Origin: Profundibacter sp033851955
GTDB lineage: Bacteria > Pseudomonadota > Alphaproteobacteria > Rhodobacterales > Rhodobacteraceae
Length of the DNA: 64,000 nucleotides
Assembly (NCBI GenBank): GCA_033851955.1
Contig: JAWSVK010000020.1
Location: 1 to 64,000 of the forward strand
Reading direction: 5' to 3'
In this document: positions 26,263 through 36,250 of the stretch, in pieces
Layout of the letters: each line of letters opens with the position of its first letter
How positions within the stretch are numbered: position 1 is the stretch's first letter
Program-made: the position numbers and the translations under genes
Notes under the pieces: generated by a model
The model's database searches: none
Seen by the model: only the letters and a program-made list of their open reading frames with translations
What the model was told of the DNA's origin: nothing

Positions 26263-26919
26263 TCACGAAGCGTCAACGTCTCCACCCAACACCACAATTA
26301 ACTGTGACGCGCGCCCTTGCAAGCCCGCTGTGACGTCAACATCATTTATAATGTCCTGCAATCGCGAAATCGCGGCCTCTGCGTTGCCTTCTTCAATGTC
26401 CAGCATTGCCAATTGTTCTTCGGCCAACAGGCGAAACGCCCCGCCACCCACGGCCAGATCATCCAGCTTGGCGCGGCGCTCATCTACAGGCATGTCATTT
26501 CCGGCCAGCAACACCAATTTAAGCGTCGCCAAATCGCGATAGGCTTCGGGCAGCTCTGCGTCATTCGTTAGTGCGTTTAATGTGGCAGCGGCAGCCGTCT
26601 TGTCGCCAGCATCCAGCTGTTCATTGGCCAGCAACATATTGACCAAACCATGCGATTGGCCGCCTTCGGCCACAACTTCGGCCAATGCAGCCGCACGTGC
26701 AGCCGAGTCTTCTTGCTCAAGCGCCTGCATCAGGCTGTCACCCAATTGCTGCGCGCTCGCCATTTCATTGGCCTTGCGCCATTCATTATAAGCGGCCCCG
26801 CCCACCAGTAATAGAACTGCCACAATGCCGATCCAGCCGTATTTGCGCATCAACACAAACAATCTGTCGCGGCGAACTTCTTCGCTGACTTCTTCGATAA
26901 AACTGTCTGTCTCGCTCAC
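26263..26919 (-). CDS. YfgM-like tetratricopeptide membrane protein
   Basis: 218 residues if the GTG at 26919 is used; AAAGGAA precedes it at good spacing, while the ATG at 26940 (225 residues) has no site. Cytoplasmic N-terminus VSETDSFIEEVSEEVRRDRL, one transmembrane helix (YGWIGIVAVLLLVGG), then a periplasmic helical repeat domain with Ala/Leu-rich TPR-like units. YfgM in E. coli is an ancillary subunit of the SecYEG translocon that links to periplasmic chaperones. First gene of the yfgM-bamB-der block. Confidence 0.8.
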   Translation of the reverse strand: MSETDSFIEEVSEEVRRDRLFVLMRKYGWIGIVAVLLLVGGAAYNEWRKANEMASAQQLGDSLMQALEQEDSAARAAALAEVVAEGGQSHGLVNMLLANEQLDAGDKTAAAATLNALTNDAELPEAYRDLATLKLVLLAGNDMPVDERRAKLDDLAVGGGAFRLLAEEQLAMLDIEEGNAEAAISRLQDIINDVDVTAGLQGRASQLIVVLGGDVDAS

Positions 26920-27063
26920 GGCATATTCCTTTGACGCCATCGCACAGGTTGAATGTGGGGATTGGCTTGCTTATTTGTTACGATGTTCTACCCATCACAG
27001 CACTGTTTGCCAAGGGGTTGCAACGCATTCCAAAGCAGTCTTGCATCCCAATCGGTGCATCTG

Positions 27064-27084
27064 TAAACTGAACTACACGGTTTA
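27064..27084. promoter_or_regulatory. Candidate TetR-type operator upstream of the RND operon
   Basis: An imperfect 21-bp palindrome, TAAACtG(7 bases)CgGTTTA, lies about 55 bases before the adaptor gene start. Its size and symmetry suit a TetR-family repressor, the usual regulators of RND pumps. No regulator gene is adjacent. Confidence 0.35.
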
Positions 27085-27137
27085 GAACAATAGCGTCGCA
27101 TAATTATTTGGCGCCACCCACTTATAACGAGGCCTTG

Positions 27138-28391
27138 ATGAAACTGCTCCCCCTTTTGATCGCGATTATTGTTTCAGCATTTCTGTACCTTATGGTATTT
27201 GAGCGTGATCGGTTATTGAATTTTGCCAGCACCGAGCCCGAGATGCCTGTGGCCCAAACCCAGCAACCTGAGAGCATGGAAACCGACACCACCGTCACCC
27301 CCGATTCAGACCCGGAGCATAGGGTCTCGGTTGTGGTCATCAATTCTGTCGCCAAAACAATTGATTCCGCCGTGTTGCTGCGGGGCCGCACCGAGGCCGC
27401 ACGTCAAGTTATCGTGATGGCAGAAACATCTGGCAAAGTGATTTCTGCGCCATTGCGCAAAGGCGCGTATATTGATGCGGGGCAAATTCTGTGCCAGTTG
27501 GATCCGGGCACCCGCGAATCCAAGCTGCAAGAAGCCAAGGCCCGTCAAATCGAGGCCGACGCTCGCCTGCCAGAGGCCAACGCCCGCACCGCTGGCGCAA
27601 ATGCCTCCTTGACCGAAGCCAAGATCAGCGAAAACGCTGCCCGTCGTTTGAACCAAAGCGGTTACGCTTCTGAAACCCGCGCCGCCTCGGCTCACGCAGC
27701 CTTGCAGAGCGCAATGGCCAGTGTCGAGAGCGCTCGCGCCTCGGTTATTTCAGCCCAAGCTGGTGGCCAAGCGGCCAAAGCCAATGTCGCCGCCATCGAA
27801 AAAGACATCGAGAACCTAATCATCACCGCCCCCTTCGAAGGGCTGCTTGAAACCGACACTGCCGAATTGGGTGCCTTGCTGCAACCCGGTGCGCATTGTG
27901 CCACTATCATCCAGTTGGACCCGATCAAGTTGGTTGGCTTTGCGCCGGAAACCGAGGTCGACAACGTCACCGTCGGTGCCATGGCCGGGGCGCGGCTGGC
28001 CACAGGCCGCGAGGTTGTCGGACGGGTCACGTTCCTGTCGCGTTCAGCCGATCCGCTGACCCGCACGTTCCGCGTTGAGGTTGAAGTGCCCAACACAGGT
28101 CTGGCGATCCGTGACGGTCAAACCGTTGAAATCATTGTCGCCTCTGACGGAACAGCGGCGCATTTACTGCCGCAATCCTCGCTGACGTTAAACAACGCTG
28201 GCGATCTGGGTGTGCGGTTTGTCGGCAAAGGCAGTCTGGTTGGGTTTGCCCCGGTTCGGATTCTGCGCGACACGGTCGAAGGAGTCTGGGTCACAGGCTT
28301 GCCCGATGTCGTTGATGTGATTGTCGCGGGGCATGAATATGTTGTCAAAGGTGTCAAAGTCGCGGTCACTTATCGTGAGGTCAGCCAATGA
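27138..28391 (+). CDS. RND efflux periplasmic adaptor subunit (membrane fusion protein)
   Basis: 417 residues from the ATG at 27138 with ACGAGG upstream. N-terminal membrane anchor (about 1-20), an acidic linker, a lipoyl-like half motif (APLRKGAYIDAGQILCQLDPGT), an Ala-rich coiled-coil hairpin (about 130-220) and a beta-barrel domain. It links the inner-membrane pump to an outer-membrane channel. It overlaps the permease gene by 4 bases (ATGA). No outer-membrane factor gene is present here, so a TolC homologue elsewhere is expected. Confidence 0.9.
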   Translation: MKLLPLLIAIIVSAFLYLMVFERDRLLNFASTEPEMPVAQTQQPESMETDTTVTPDSDPEHRVSVVVINSVAKTIDSAVLLRGRTEAARQVIVMAETSGKVISAPLRKGAYIDAGQILCQLDPGTRESKLQEAKARQIEADARLPEANARTAGANASLTEAKISENAARRLNQSGYASETRAASAHAALQSAMASVESARASVISAQAGGQAAKANVAAIEKDIENLIITAPFEGLLETDTAELGALLQPGAHCATIIQLDPIKLVGFAPETEVDNVTVGAMAGARLATGREVVGRVTFLSRSADPLTRTFRVEVEVPNTGLAIRDGQTVEIIVASDGTAAHLLPQSSLTLNNAGDLGVRFVGKGSLVGFAPVRILRDTVEGVWVTGLPDVVDVIVAGHEYVVKGVKVAVTYREVSQ

Positions 28392-31300
28392 CTGGTATTG
28401 TCGATTGGGCAGCTGAACGGGCCCGTATGGTGCTTGCGTTTATCCTGCTTTCACTCACAGCGGGCGCCATGGCCTATTCGATTTTGCCCAAAGAAGGCGA
28501 ACCGGACATCGAAATCCCCATGGTTATCATTTCGGTGCCCTTCCCCGGCATTTCAGCGGCCGATGCGGAAAAACTGCTGGTCAAACCTATGGAAACCGAA
28601 CTGTCCGATCTGGACGGGCTGAAAACCATGAAAGCCACGGCAGCTGAAAATTACGCCGTGGTGATCCTCGAGTTTGATTTTGGCTGGGACAAGGGCCAAA
28701 TCATTGCCGACGTGCGCGACAAGATGAGCACCGTTGAAGCTGATTTTCCGACGGGTGCCGACAAATACACAATCTCGGAGTTCAATTTCTCGGAATTTCC
28801 GATCATCATTGTCAACCTGACGGGCGATTTACCAGAGCGCACTTTGCTGCGTGTCGCGAAAGATTTGCAAGACCGGCTGGAAGAGCTGGAACCGGTGCTG
28901 GCCGCCGGCCTAACTGGTCACCGAGACGAGATGGTCGAGGTGGTGATCGACCCGCTGCGGCTCGAGGCTTATAACGTTACGGCGCAGGATTTGATCAATG
29001 TTGTGGTCAACAACAACCAGTTGATTGCGGCGGGTGAAATCGAAACGGCCACCGGCGCGTTCTCAGTTAAAATCCCGTCATCCTTTGACGAGGTCCAAGA
29101 CATCTACAGCCTGCCCGTCAAAACCAACGGCGACCGTATCGTGACACTTGGCGATCTGGCCGAAATCCGGCTGACCTTTGAGGACCGCACTGGCGTCGCG
29201 CGTTTTAACGGCGACAACACCGTGGCGCTGCAGGTCAGCAAACGCAAAGGCTATAACATCATCGACACCTCAAATTTGGTGCGCGAAGTGGTGGCCCGCG
29301 AATCTGCACTTTGGCCAGAAGAGCTGCAAACAGCGATCACTGTCGGCACCAGCAACGACCAATCGCGCACTGTTGGCAGCATGGTGCGCCAGCTTGAAGG
29401 ATCGGTGCTGACCGCGATTGCGCTGGTGATGATCGTGGTGCTGGCCTCCCTAGGGACCCGCAGCGCGCTGCTGGTTGGCTTTGCCATTCCAACCTCATTC
29501 TTGTTGTGTTTCGTGCTGCTGGCCTTGATGGGCATCACGGTTTCAAACATCGTGATGTTCGGCCTGATCTTGGCCGTGGGCATGTTGGTGGATGGCGCGA
29601 TCGTGGTGGTTGAATATGCCGATCGACGTATCCGCGAAGGCGTCGGTCCAATGCACGCCTATGTCGAGGCCGCCAAACGTATGTTCTGGCCTATCGTATC
29701 ATCCACCGCGACCACGCTGTGCGCGTTTCTGCCAATGCTGTTTTGGCCCGGCGTGGCAGGACAATTCATGGGTATGCTTCCCGTCACACTAATCTTTGTG
29801 CTCTCGGCCTCCTTGGTTGTGGCGCTGGTCTACTTGCCCGTGATGGGCGGTGTCACAGGGCGCATGTCACGCAGTTTTGCAGACGCGGCCCAGCTGCTGA
29901 TGCCGCTGCCTTGGTTGGTGCGGGCGGCCTTGGCCGTGGTCAGCCTGTTCATGGTGTTTGTGGGTGCGATGCAGGGGTTGAATCCTGACTACATCCCGCC
30001 CCTCGGCCGCATCATCGCCAATGTCAAAGCCAATAATTCAGGCGTTGTGATGGTGTTGATCGTATTTGTTTTGCAATCCGCCCCCTTCCTGATTGCCGCC
30101 GTTCTAGCCTCCATCACCATGACGTCCGCCAAACTTGAACGCAAAGAAAAGCGCGTAAAAGCTGGCTACACGCGCTCGATTTTTGGCTGGTTCATCCGCT
30201 TTGTCACCGGCAACCCCGTGATGCCGCTGGCCAGCATTGGGTTGGTGATTGCCTTTGTTTTGACCGTGTTCACAATCTTTGTCGCCAACAACAATGGCAC
30301 TGAATTTTTCGTTGAATCTGAGCCCGAACAAGCCATCGTTTTCGTGCGCCAACGCGGTAACCTATCCTTGGCTGAAAAAGACGCCGCCGTCGCCGAAGTC
30401 GAGCAAGTGATCCTAGCCACTGAGGGTGTGCAAAGCGCCTTTGCCTTTGCGGGCGAAGGCGGGTTGAAACAAAATGACGGCGGGGCTGGGTCGCCACGTG
30501 ACACCATCGGCCGCGTACAAATCGAGCTGATCCCGTGGGACGACCGCGCTGACATCGCCGAATTGGACGGTGATTTGGTTCTGGAGCGGCTCAAAAACGC
30601 ACTGGCAGGCATCCCGGGCATTCGCACTGAAATCTTGAACCTGTCCCGTGGCCCTGCCTCGGGCAAACCCGTACATATGCGCCTAAAGGGCAATAATTTC
30701 GACGTCTTGCGCCGAGCCACAGCGATGATCACCGAACGGTTTAATGAAACCCAAGGCCTGACCGATGTAGAAGACACCCTGCCCTTGCCCGGCATTGATT
30801 GGCAAATCGATGTGGATGTGGAAAAGGCGGGTCGTTACGGTGCAGACGTGCGCACGGTCGGTGGCATGGTGCAACTGGTCACACGTGGCATTCTGCTCGA
30901 TACGATGCGGGTTGATTCCTCGGATGATGAAGTCGAAATCCGGGTACGCCTGCCCGAAAGTGACCGCGTGCTCTCGACCCTCGACAGCCTGCGGGTGCGC
31001 ACAAAAGATGGGCTGGTGCCGCTTTCAAACTTTATCACCCGCAAACCCGTCGCCAAACTGGGCCAAATCGACCGCGTCGATCAGCGTCGTTATTTTGATA
31101 TCAAGGCTGCCCTCGAAAAGGGCGACCTTTTGTTGCTCGATCTAATTGAGGAAAACGAAGAAACAAATGCTGATGATATCGTAACGACAATGGCAACCGT
31201 GATCGGTTTAACAGATGCCGAAGTGGAAAATGGTGCCGTCGGAGATTTGGTCGTCACAAGTGAGCCAAGCTTTCCATTCAGCTTGTTCTTCGAGCCGAGC

Positions 31301-32389
31301 CAAACGCATTATGATTTGGCGAGCCTGTCTCAAGGCCAAACTCAATCCACGCTGCAATCCCTTATTGATGATGAGGAACGCAAGCATTCCTTCACACCAT
31401 ACACCGCCAATGAACACATAAAGCGTTTGACCGAATGGATGGAGACCGAAAAACCATTGCCCACAGGGGTCACTTGGGAATGGACCGGCGACCAAGACGA
31501 CGAGGCCGAAACCGGCGCGTTTTTGGGCAAGGCTTTCTTGGGTGCGCTTGGCTTGATGTTCATCATTCTGCTTGCCCAGTTCAACAGCTTTTACAATTCC
31601 GTTCTGGTGCTGCTGGCGGTCGTGCTGTCAACCACCGGCGTGCTGATCGGCATGTTGGTGATGGATCAAGCCTTCTCGATGATCATGACCGGCACGGGCG
31701 TTGTGGCGCTGGCGGGGATCGTTGTGAACAACAACATCGTGTTGATTGACACCTATCAGGAATATTCGTCCTTCATGCCAAAACTAGAGGCGATCGCGCG
31801 CACCGCGCAGGACCGTTTACGCCCCGTGTTGTTGACCACTGTTACCACAATGGCAGGGCTTGCGCCGATGATGTTCGGCCTGTCTCTGGACTTCTTTGCC
31901 GGCGGTTTTACCGTCGACAGCCCCACCGCACTTTGGTGGAAACAGCTGGCCACCGCGATTGTGTTTGGTCTTGGCATCGCCACGGTTTTGACGCTGGTTT
32001 TCACCCCGTCAATGTTGGCCCTTAGGGTCTGGATTTCGGCGGGCGCGTACCGCTCTGCCAAAGGCCTAAAAGCCCTATCCATGGGGCGCGACAGCCTTGA
32101 GGCCCGCGATATCGCCCTAAACCGTGCCAGTCGTAAACTGCAATCACCGGAATTGGTCTGGGGCGCTGATCTGATGGCATCCCCTGTCCAACCAGATTTG
32201 ATTGAAGACGACGTGGATACCGCGCAAGACGAAGAGGTCAAACTGGCTGATCTGGAAATGGTATTGGGCAAAACCGAGACGCCAAAACCTGCGCCTAAGA
32301 AAAAGCCGCGCAAAAAACCCACAGCGAAAACGCCAAAAGCAAAAGCCAAACCAAAGGATAAAACCCCACCATTGCGAGCGGCGGAGTAA
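28388..32389 (+). CDS. RND efflux transporter permease (AcrB/MMPL-type), extended
   Basis: 1333 residues, against about 1030-1050 for AcrB-type pumps. It has the standard architecture: an N-terminal helix, periplasmic porter domain, helix block with FGLILAVGMLVDGAIVVVEYADRR, second periplasmic domain, and a C-terminal helix block (GVVALAGIVVNNNIVLIDTYQE). Extra material is found in the mid-protein helix region (extra hydrophobic helices near residues 520-590), in the second periplasmic domain (about 910-1020), and in a C-terminal cytoplasmic tail rich in Lys/Pro/Ala (PKPAPKKKPRKKPTAK). Drug or lipid substrates are unknown. Coupled to the adaptor gene. Confidence 0.92.
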   Translation: MTGIVDWAAERARMVLAFILLSLTAGAMAYSILPKEGEPDIEIPMVIISVPFPGISAADAEKLLVKPMETELSDLDGLKTMKATAAENYAVVILEFDFGWDKGQIIADVRDKMSTVEADFPTGADKYTISEFNFSEFPIIIVNLTGDLPERTLLRVAKDLQDRLEELEPVLAAGLTGHRDEMVEVVIDPLRLEAYNVTAQDLINVVVNNNQLIAAGEIETATGAFSVKIPSSFDEVQDIYSLPVKTNGDRIVTLGDLAEIRLTFEDRTGVARFNGDNTVALQVSKRKGYNIIDTSNLVREVVARESALWPEELQTAITVGTSNDQSRTVGSMVRQLEGSVLTAIALVMIVVLASLGTRSALLVGFAIPTSFLLCFVLLALMGITVSNIVMFGLILAVGMLVDGAIVVVEYADRRIREGVGPMHAYVEAAKRMFWPIVSSTATTLCAFLPMLFWPGVAGQFMGMLPVTLIFVLSASLVVALVYLPVMGGVTGRMSRSFADAAQLLMPLPWLVRAALAVVSLFMVFVGAMQGLNPDYIPPLGRIIANVKANNSGVVMVLIVFVLQSAPFLIAAVLASITMTSAKLERKEKRVKAGYTRSIFGWFIRFVTGNPVMPLASIGLVIAFVLTVFTIFVANNNGTEFFVESEPEQAIVFVRQRGNLSLAEKDAAVAEVEQVILATEGVQSAFAFAGEGGLKQNDGGAGSPRDTIGRVQIELIPWDDRADIAELDGDLVLERLKNALAGIPGIRTEILNLSRGPASGKPVHMRLKGNNFDVLRRATAMITERFNETQGLTDVEDTLPLPGIDWQIDVDVEKAGRYGADVRTVGGMVQLVTRGILLDTMRVDSSDDEVEIRVRLPESDRVLSTLDSLRVRTKDGLVPLSNFITRKPVAKLGQIDRVDQRRYFDIKAALEKGDLLLLDLIEENEETNADDIVTTMATVIGLTDAEVENGAVGDLVVTSEPSFPFSLFFEPSQTHYDLASLSQGQTQSTLQSLIDDEERKHSFTPYTANEHIKRLTEWMETEKPLPTGVTWEWTGDQDDEAETGAFLGKAFLGALGLMFIILLAQFNSFYNSVLVLLAVVLSTTGVLIGMLVMDQAFSMIMTGTGVVALAGIVVNNNIVLIDTYQEYSSFMPKLEAIARTAQDRLRPVLLTTVTTMAGLAPMMFGLSLDFFAGGFTVDSPTALWWKQLATAIVFGLGIATVLTLVFTPSMLALRVWISAGAYRSAKGLKALSMGRDSLEARDIALNRASRKLQSPELVWGADLMASPVQPDLIEDDVDTAQDEEVKLADLEMVLGKTETPKPAPKKKPRKKPTAKTPKAKAKPKDKTPPLRAAE

Positions 32390-32451
32390 AGCCCCATATC
32401 CTGCTGGAAGAACTGGAGCCGACCCCAACACCGAAACGTCACCGGTTGGCG

Positions 32452-32876
32452 CTAGGTTTGGGGCGGCATTTTCCAAACGTAGTGCACGATCACGAGCAGC
32501 AAAATAACCTCGGCTAGGCTAGGCTCTCGCCCCGGTAGTAGATCCACGTCTCGCCGATACAGCTGGCAAAATGGTAAAGGCGTAAACAAGGCTGGTGAGC
32601 AAATTAGCCCAGCGGTTACTCTTGGGGGCTGGAACAAGCCAAAGCGAGATCATCGGCTTGGAAACGCGACATAGAGTGTTGTCAAAAGCAGAAAGCTTTG
32701 GCCAGCATCAAAACCAGCGACTTTGCCGACCAGCAAAACCTCTAGAACACCTGTCCTGAGGAACGCGAATATATCAACGTGACCAAAACAAACAGCCTCA
32801 AGTTTCAACGCGCTGTAGTCCTGAGGCGGGCATCTATCTTGGCCCGTTTGGTATCATTTATTGCGTTCTCCAACAT
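32452..32876 (-). pseudogene. Decayed DUF6326-like small membrane protein gene
   Basis: Reading leftward from an ATG at 32874-32876, recognisable pieces of a four-helix DUF6326-type protein occur in order but in different frames. They are GDIFAFLRTGVLEVLL-like residues (present as HVDIFAFLRTGVLEVLLVGK), then FLLLTTLYVAFPS, then (after a frame change) ISLWLVPAPKSNRWANLL, then ETWIYYRGE in a third frame, and finally AEVILLLVIVHYVWKMP. At least three frameshifts separate the pieces. The gene is dead. The family is named from recalled similarity (the NRW-N and E-LLIV-YAW motifs). Confidence 0.6.
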
Positions 32877-32918
32877 AGGATCATGGATCGGAAACCAGAT
32901 ACCTATCAAGTCGATTTA

Positions 32919-34754
32919 TCACGCAACGTCAGCGATATCGTCATCCGCTTGCTGACGGTTCCACATCTTGGAATATCGCCCTTCATTGGCCAGCAATTCA
33001 TCGTGGCTGCCCTGCTCGACGATCAAGCCATCCTCAAGCACCACAATCTGGTCAGCATCCACAATCGTCGACAGGCGGTGCGCAATGGTGATCACGGTCC
33101 GGCCCTGCCCCATTTCGCGTAGACTGTCTTGGATGTCGCGCTCGGTTTGGGTGTCGAGCGCCGAAGTGGCCTCGTCCAGTAACAGCACGGGCGGGTTTTT
33201 CAACAGCGTCCGCGCAATGCCGACCCGCTGCTTTTCACCACCCGACAATTTCAACCCACGCTCGCCCACTGTGGTTTCATAACCATCCGGCAGCTGCATC
33301 ACAAAGTCATGGATCTTGGCCGCTTTGGCCGCCGCTTCAACCTCGCTGCGGCTGGCCTCGGGGCGCCCATAGGCGACGTTGTAATAGATCGTGTCGTTGA
33401 ACAGCACCGTATCCTGCGGCACCACGCCGATTTGCGCGTGCAGGCTGGATTGCGTCACGTCGCGCAGGTCTTGCCCGTCAATCCGCAACGCCCCGCCGTT
33501 CACATCGTAAAACCGAAACAGCAATCGGCCAATGGTGGATTTACCACTGCCCGATGGGCCAACAATGGCCACGGTTTCACCCGCCCCAACCGTTAGGCTA
33601 ACGCCCTTCAAAATGGGTCGTGCATCTTCATAGCCGAAATGCACATCATCCAGAACCAACTCGCCACCGGAAACCTTTAGCGCGGCGGCGTCCGGTTTAT
33701 CGTTCACCTCGGCGGGTTGTTCCAACAAGTTGAACATTTCGCCCATATCCACCAAGGACTGGCGGATTTCGCGGTAAACCGTGCCAAGGAAATTCAGCGG
33801 CATGGTGATCTGGATCATATAGGCGTTGACCATCACAAAATCGCCGACCGTCAACGCACCGCTTTGCACACCCATCGCCGCCATCACCATCACGCCGACC
33901 AGCCCTGCTGTGATAAACACCGATTGGCCAAAGTTCAAAAACGCCAGTGAATACGAGGTTTTCAGTGCGGCGGCCTCATAACCCGCCATCGAAACGTCAT
34001 AGCGCTGCGCCTCACGTTCCTCGGCCCCGAAATATTTCACGGTCTCGAAATTCAGCAGACTGTCGATGGCTTTTTGGTTGGCGTCTGTGTCCTCGTCATT
34101 CATCTGTTTGCGGATTTTTACACGCCATTCAGTGATCTTGAACGTGAACCAGACATAGGCCCAGATCGTCGCGACAACCACGGCCAAGTACCAGACATCA
34201 AACACGAAATAGAGGATGCCCGCGACCATGATCAGCTCCAATATCAACGGACCCATGCTGAACAGCATGAACCGCAACAGGAACTCGACGCCCTTTACGC
34301 CGCGCTCGATAATCCGGCTCAGCCCGCCGGTTTTGCGGGTGATGTGATAGCGCATCGACAGTTGATGCATGTGCTGAAACGTCTCAAGCGCCAAGGATCG
34401 TAATGCCCGTTGCGCGACCTTGGCAAACACCACATCGCGCAGCTGCGAAAAGCCAACTGTCATCAATTTGGCGATCCCATAGGCGAGCGTCAGGCCAATC
34501 GCCCCGACCCCCAGCATCCACGCAGGGCTGATCGCCCCGTCACCCGTAAGCGCATCGACGGCGGCCTTATAGAAAAACGGCGTCAGCACCGATATCACCT
34601 TGGCAAACACCAGCAACGACAACGCCAAAACAACACGACGCTTCACCCATGCTTGGCCTTTGGGCCACATATAGGGTACGACTTTGCGGATGGTTTGGCG
34701 GCTTTGGCGGCGTTCTTCGTCGGTAAATTCAGCTTTGGTGATATGGCTAACCAT
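32919..34754 (-). CDS. Atm1-type ABC exporter (fused permease-ATPase)
   Basis: 611 residues: a six-helix membrane domain (about 35-345), then an ATPase domain with Walker A GPSGSGKST (399-407), signature LSGGEKQR (503-510) and Walker B VLLLDEAT (523-530). The N-terminal SRQTIRKVVPYMWP and the RYHITRKTGGLSRIIERG loop match the Atm1/HMT1 group, which exports glutathione-linked species and supports Fe-S assembly or metal tolerance. It is a half-transporter acting as a homodimer and appears to be a single gene. Confidence 0.93.
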   Translation of the reverse strand: MVSHITKAEFTDEERRQSRQTIRKVVPYMWPKGQAWVKRRVVLALSLLVFAKVISVLTPFFYKAAVDALTGDGAISPAWMLGVGAIGLTLAYGIAKLMTVGFSQLRDVVFAKVAQRALRSLALETFQHMHQLSMRYHITRKTGGLSRIIERGVKGVEFLLRFMLFSMGPLILELIMVAGILYFVFDVWYLAVVVATIWAYVWFTFKITEWRVKIRKQMNDEDTDANQKAIDSLLNFETVKYFGAEEREAQRYDVSMAGYEAAALKTSYSLAFLNFGQSVFITAGLVGVMVMAAMGVQSGALTVGDFVMVNAYMIQITMPLNFLGTVYREIRQSLVDMGEMFNLLEQPAEVNDKPDAAALKVSGGELVLDDVHFGYEDARPILKGVSLTVGAGETVAIVGPSGSGKSTIGRLLFRFYDVNGGALRIDGQDLRDVTQSSLHAQIGVVPQDTVLFNDTIYYNVAYGRPEASRSEVEAAAKAAKIHDFVMQLPDGYETTVGERGLKLSGGEKQRVGIARTLLKNPPVLLLDEATSALDTQTERDIQDSLREMGQGRTVITIAHRLSTIVDADQIVVLEDGLIVEQGSHDELLANEGRYSKMWNRQQADDDIADVA

Positions 34755-34883
34755 GCGCGTCTTTCCTAATGGTGAGTGAAAGAATGTATGTCTGCCATCC
34801 GGTAATTACCAGCGCAGGTTTCGCTTTTATGTAAAAAGCTGCAGCAAAGGCCGCCAAGATTTTAGGCGCACCAAACAAATGTC

Positions 34884-36149
34884 CTATTCAGGCACTTGAA
34901 ACACCTGTCCCGGATAAATCAGATCGGGGTTGCGAATGCTGTCGCTGTTGGCTTCGAACACCCGGACATACAATGTGCCGTCGCCATAAGTGTCGCGCGC
35001 TATCGCCCATAGGGTCGAGCCGGGTTGAACCGTGATCGCGCTGACCTTTTGGGCGGGGTCGGCAACCTGTGCATTGGCCAAAACCTCGGCGGTTTCGCGT
35101 TTAAACGGGGTCTGGGTGCGCGATGTCACGGCCCCGCTCGCATCCACCTGATCGATACGCAAAACATATAGGCCGGTGTCGACATTGGGCAGGGTTGTGT
35201 GCCAATCGCCTTCGCGACTGATTGGCGTGGTCTGGATCGGCGCATCGTTCAAGTAGACCCGCACAAATCCGGAGTCGGCACTCTGATCAGCGCCACGTCC
35301 AGAAACTTGCACTTCGCCAAGGGTATCATAGCTGATGGCGTCGATCACCACATTGTCCATCACTTCAGGGCTGCGCGCATGGGGTTGGATCACTTGCACG
35401 CCTTCGTCATTGGCCAACAACACGGTTGGGGCCGCTGGTTTGGGGGCGTCTTGGGGAGAGGGTGTTGGCTCCGCCACCACTGCATCGAGCGTTTCGGCCA
35501 CCTTAGGTTCAACGTCTGATGCGTCGGACGTGACGTCCGTATCAATGGCTGTGTCTTTGGCCGCGGGCTCCGCTTGCGCAACAACCTCTGGCTCCGGCAC
35601 AGCTTCAACAACAGGTGCCAAAATTACGCTGTCGTTTGAGACCACAAAATCACCACCGGCATGTTTTGACGACAGCGACAAAACCTGCGCGATATGGCCC
35701 GTTGGCACATCGAGCATGGCCACGAAATTCCCCTGCGCATCGGCAGTCGCTTGCCCGATTTCAGTGCCATCCAACAAAATGGTCACAGCAGCGTTCGGGG
35801 CGGCATTACCAGCAATCACACTTGATCCATCCGTCTCAACCCGCACCACATCAAAGCTGGGGGCGATGGCTGGAACCGGAGCAGGTTCGGTGGGGGCAGC
35901 AACGATTGGATCGACATCGGTTTGGGCGGCGGGCTCATCAGTTGTGACGGGTTGAGCTGTTTCCGGTACAGCCGTCTTTGGCACAGCCGTCTTTGCCACG
36001 GCGGGCGTAGAATTAGCCGCAGGTGTTGCCACCTCATCAATCTGCACAAAAGTTTGATACGTAAAATAGCCGCCCACAGCCACAACAACGGCCAACGCCG
36101 CCCCTGCCACCATCGAAACGCCAAATCCCATGCCGGACGTGCCTGCCAT
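34884..36149 (-). CDS. LysM peptidoglycan-binding protein
   Basis: 421 residues from the ATG at 36147-36149, with a G-rich Shine-Dalgarno. One N-terminal transmembrane helix (about 7-31), then long Ala/Pro/Thr/Val-rich linkers (AVAKTAVPKTAVPETAQP), two Ig-like or bacterial Big-type beta modules (GNAAPNAAVTILLDGTEIGQ; SADSGFVRVYLNDAPIQT), and a C-terminal LysM domain (VQPGSTLWAIARDTYGDGT to IYPGQVFQVPE). It is anchored in the inner membrane and expected to bind peptidoglycan. This architecture is common in Rhodobacteraceae; its exact role is unknown. Confidence 0.85.
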   Translation of the reverse strand: MAGTSGMGFGVSMVAGAALAVVVAVGGYFTYQTFVQIDEVATPAANSTPAVAKTAVPKTAVPETAQPVTTDEPAAQTDVDPIVAAPTEPAPVPAIAPSFDVVRVETDGSSVIAGNAAPNAAVTILLDGTEIGQATADAQGNFVAMLDVPTGHIAQVLSLSSKHAGGDFVVSNDSVILAPVVEAVPEPEVVAQAEPAAKDTAIDTDVTSDASDVEPKVAETLDAVVAEPTPSPQDAPKPAAPTVLLANDEGVQVIQPHARSPEVMDNVVIDAISYDTLGEVQVSGRGADQSADSGFVRVYLNDAPIQTTPISREGDWHTTLPNVDTGLYVLRIDQVDASGAVTSRTQTPFKRETAEVLANAQVADPAQKVSAITVQPGSTLWAIARDTYGDGTLYVRVFEANSDSIRNPDLIYPGQVFQVPE

Positions 36150-36250
36150 CGATTTATTCCCCCCGCAGCCGACCCCAGCGGTCAAATGCTTGTGCGAGCA
36201 TAGCAACACAGCTATCACGGATCAAACACCGAATTTAGGGAACCCAATAC

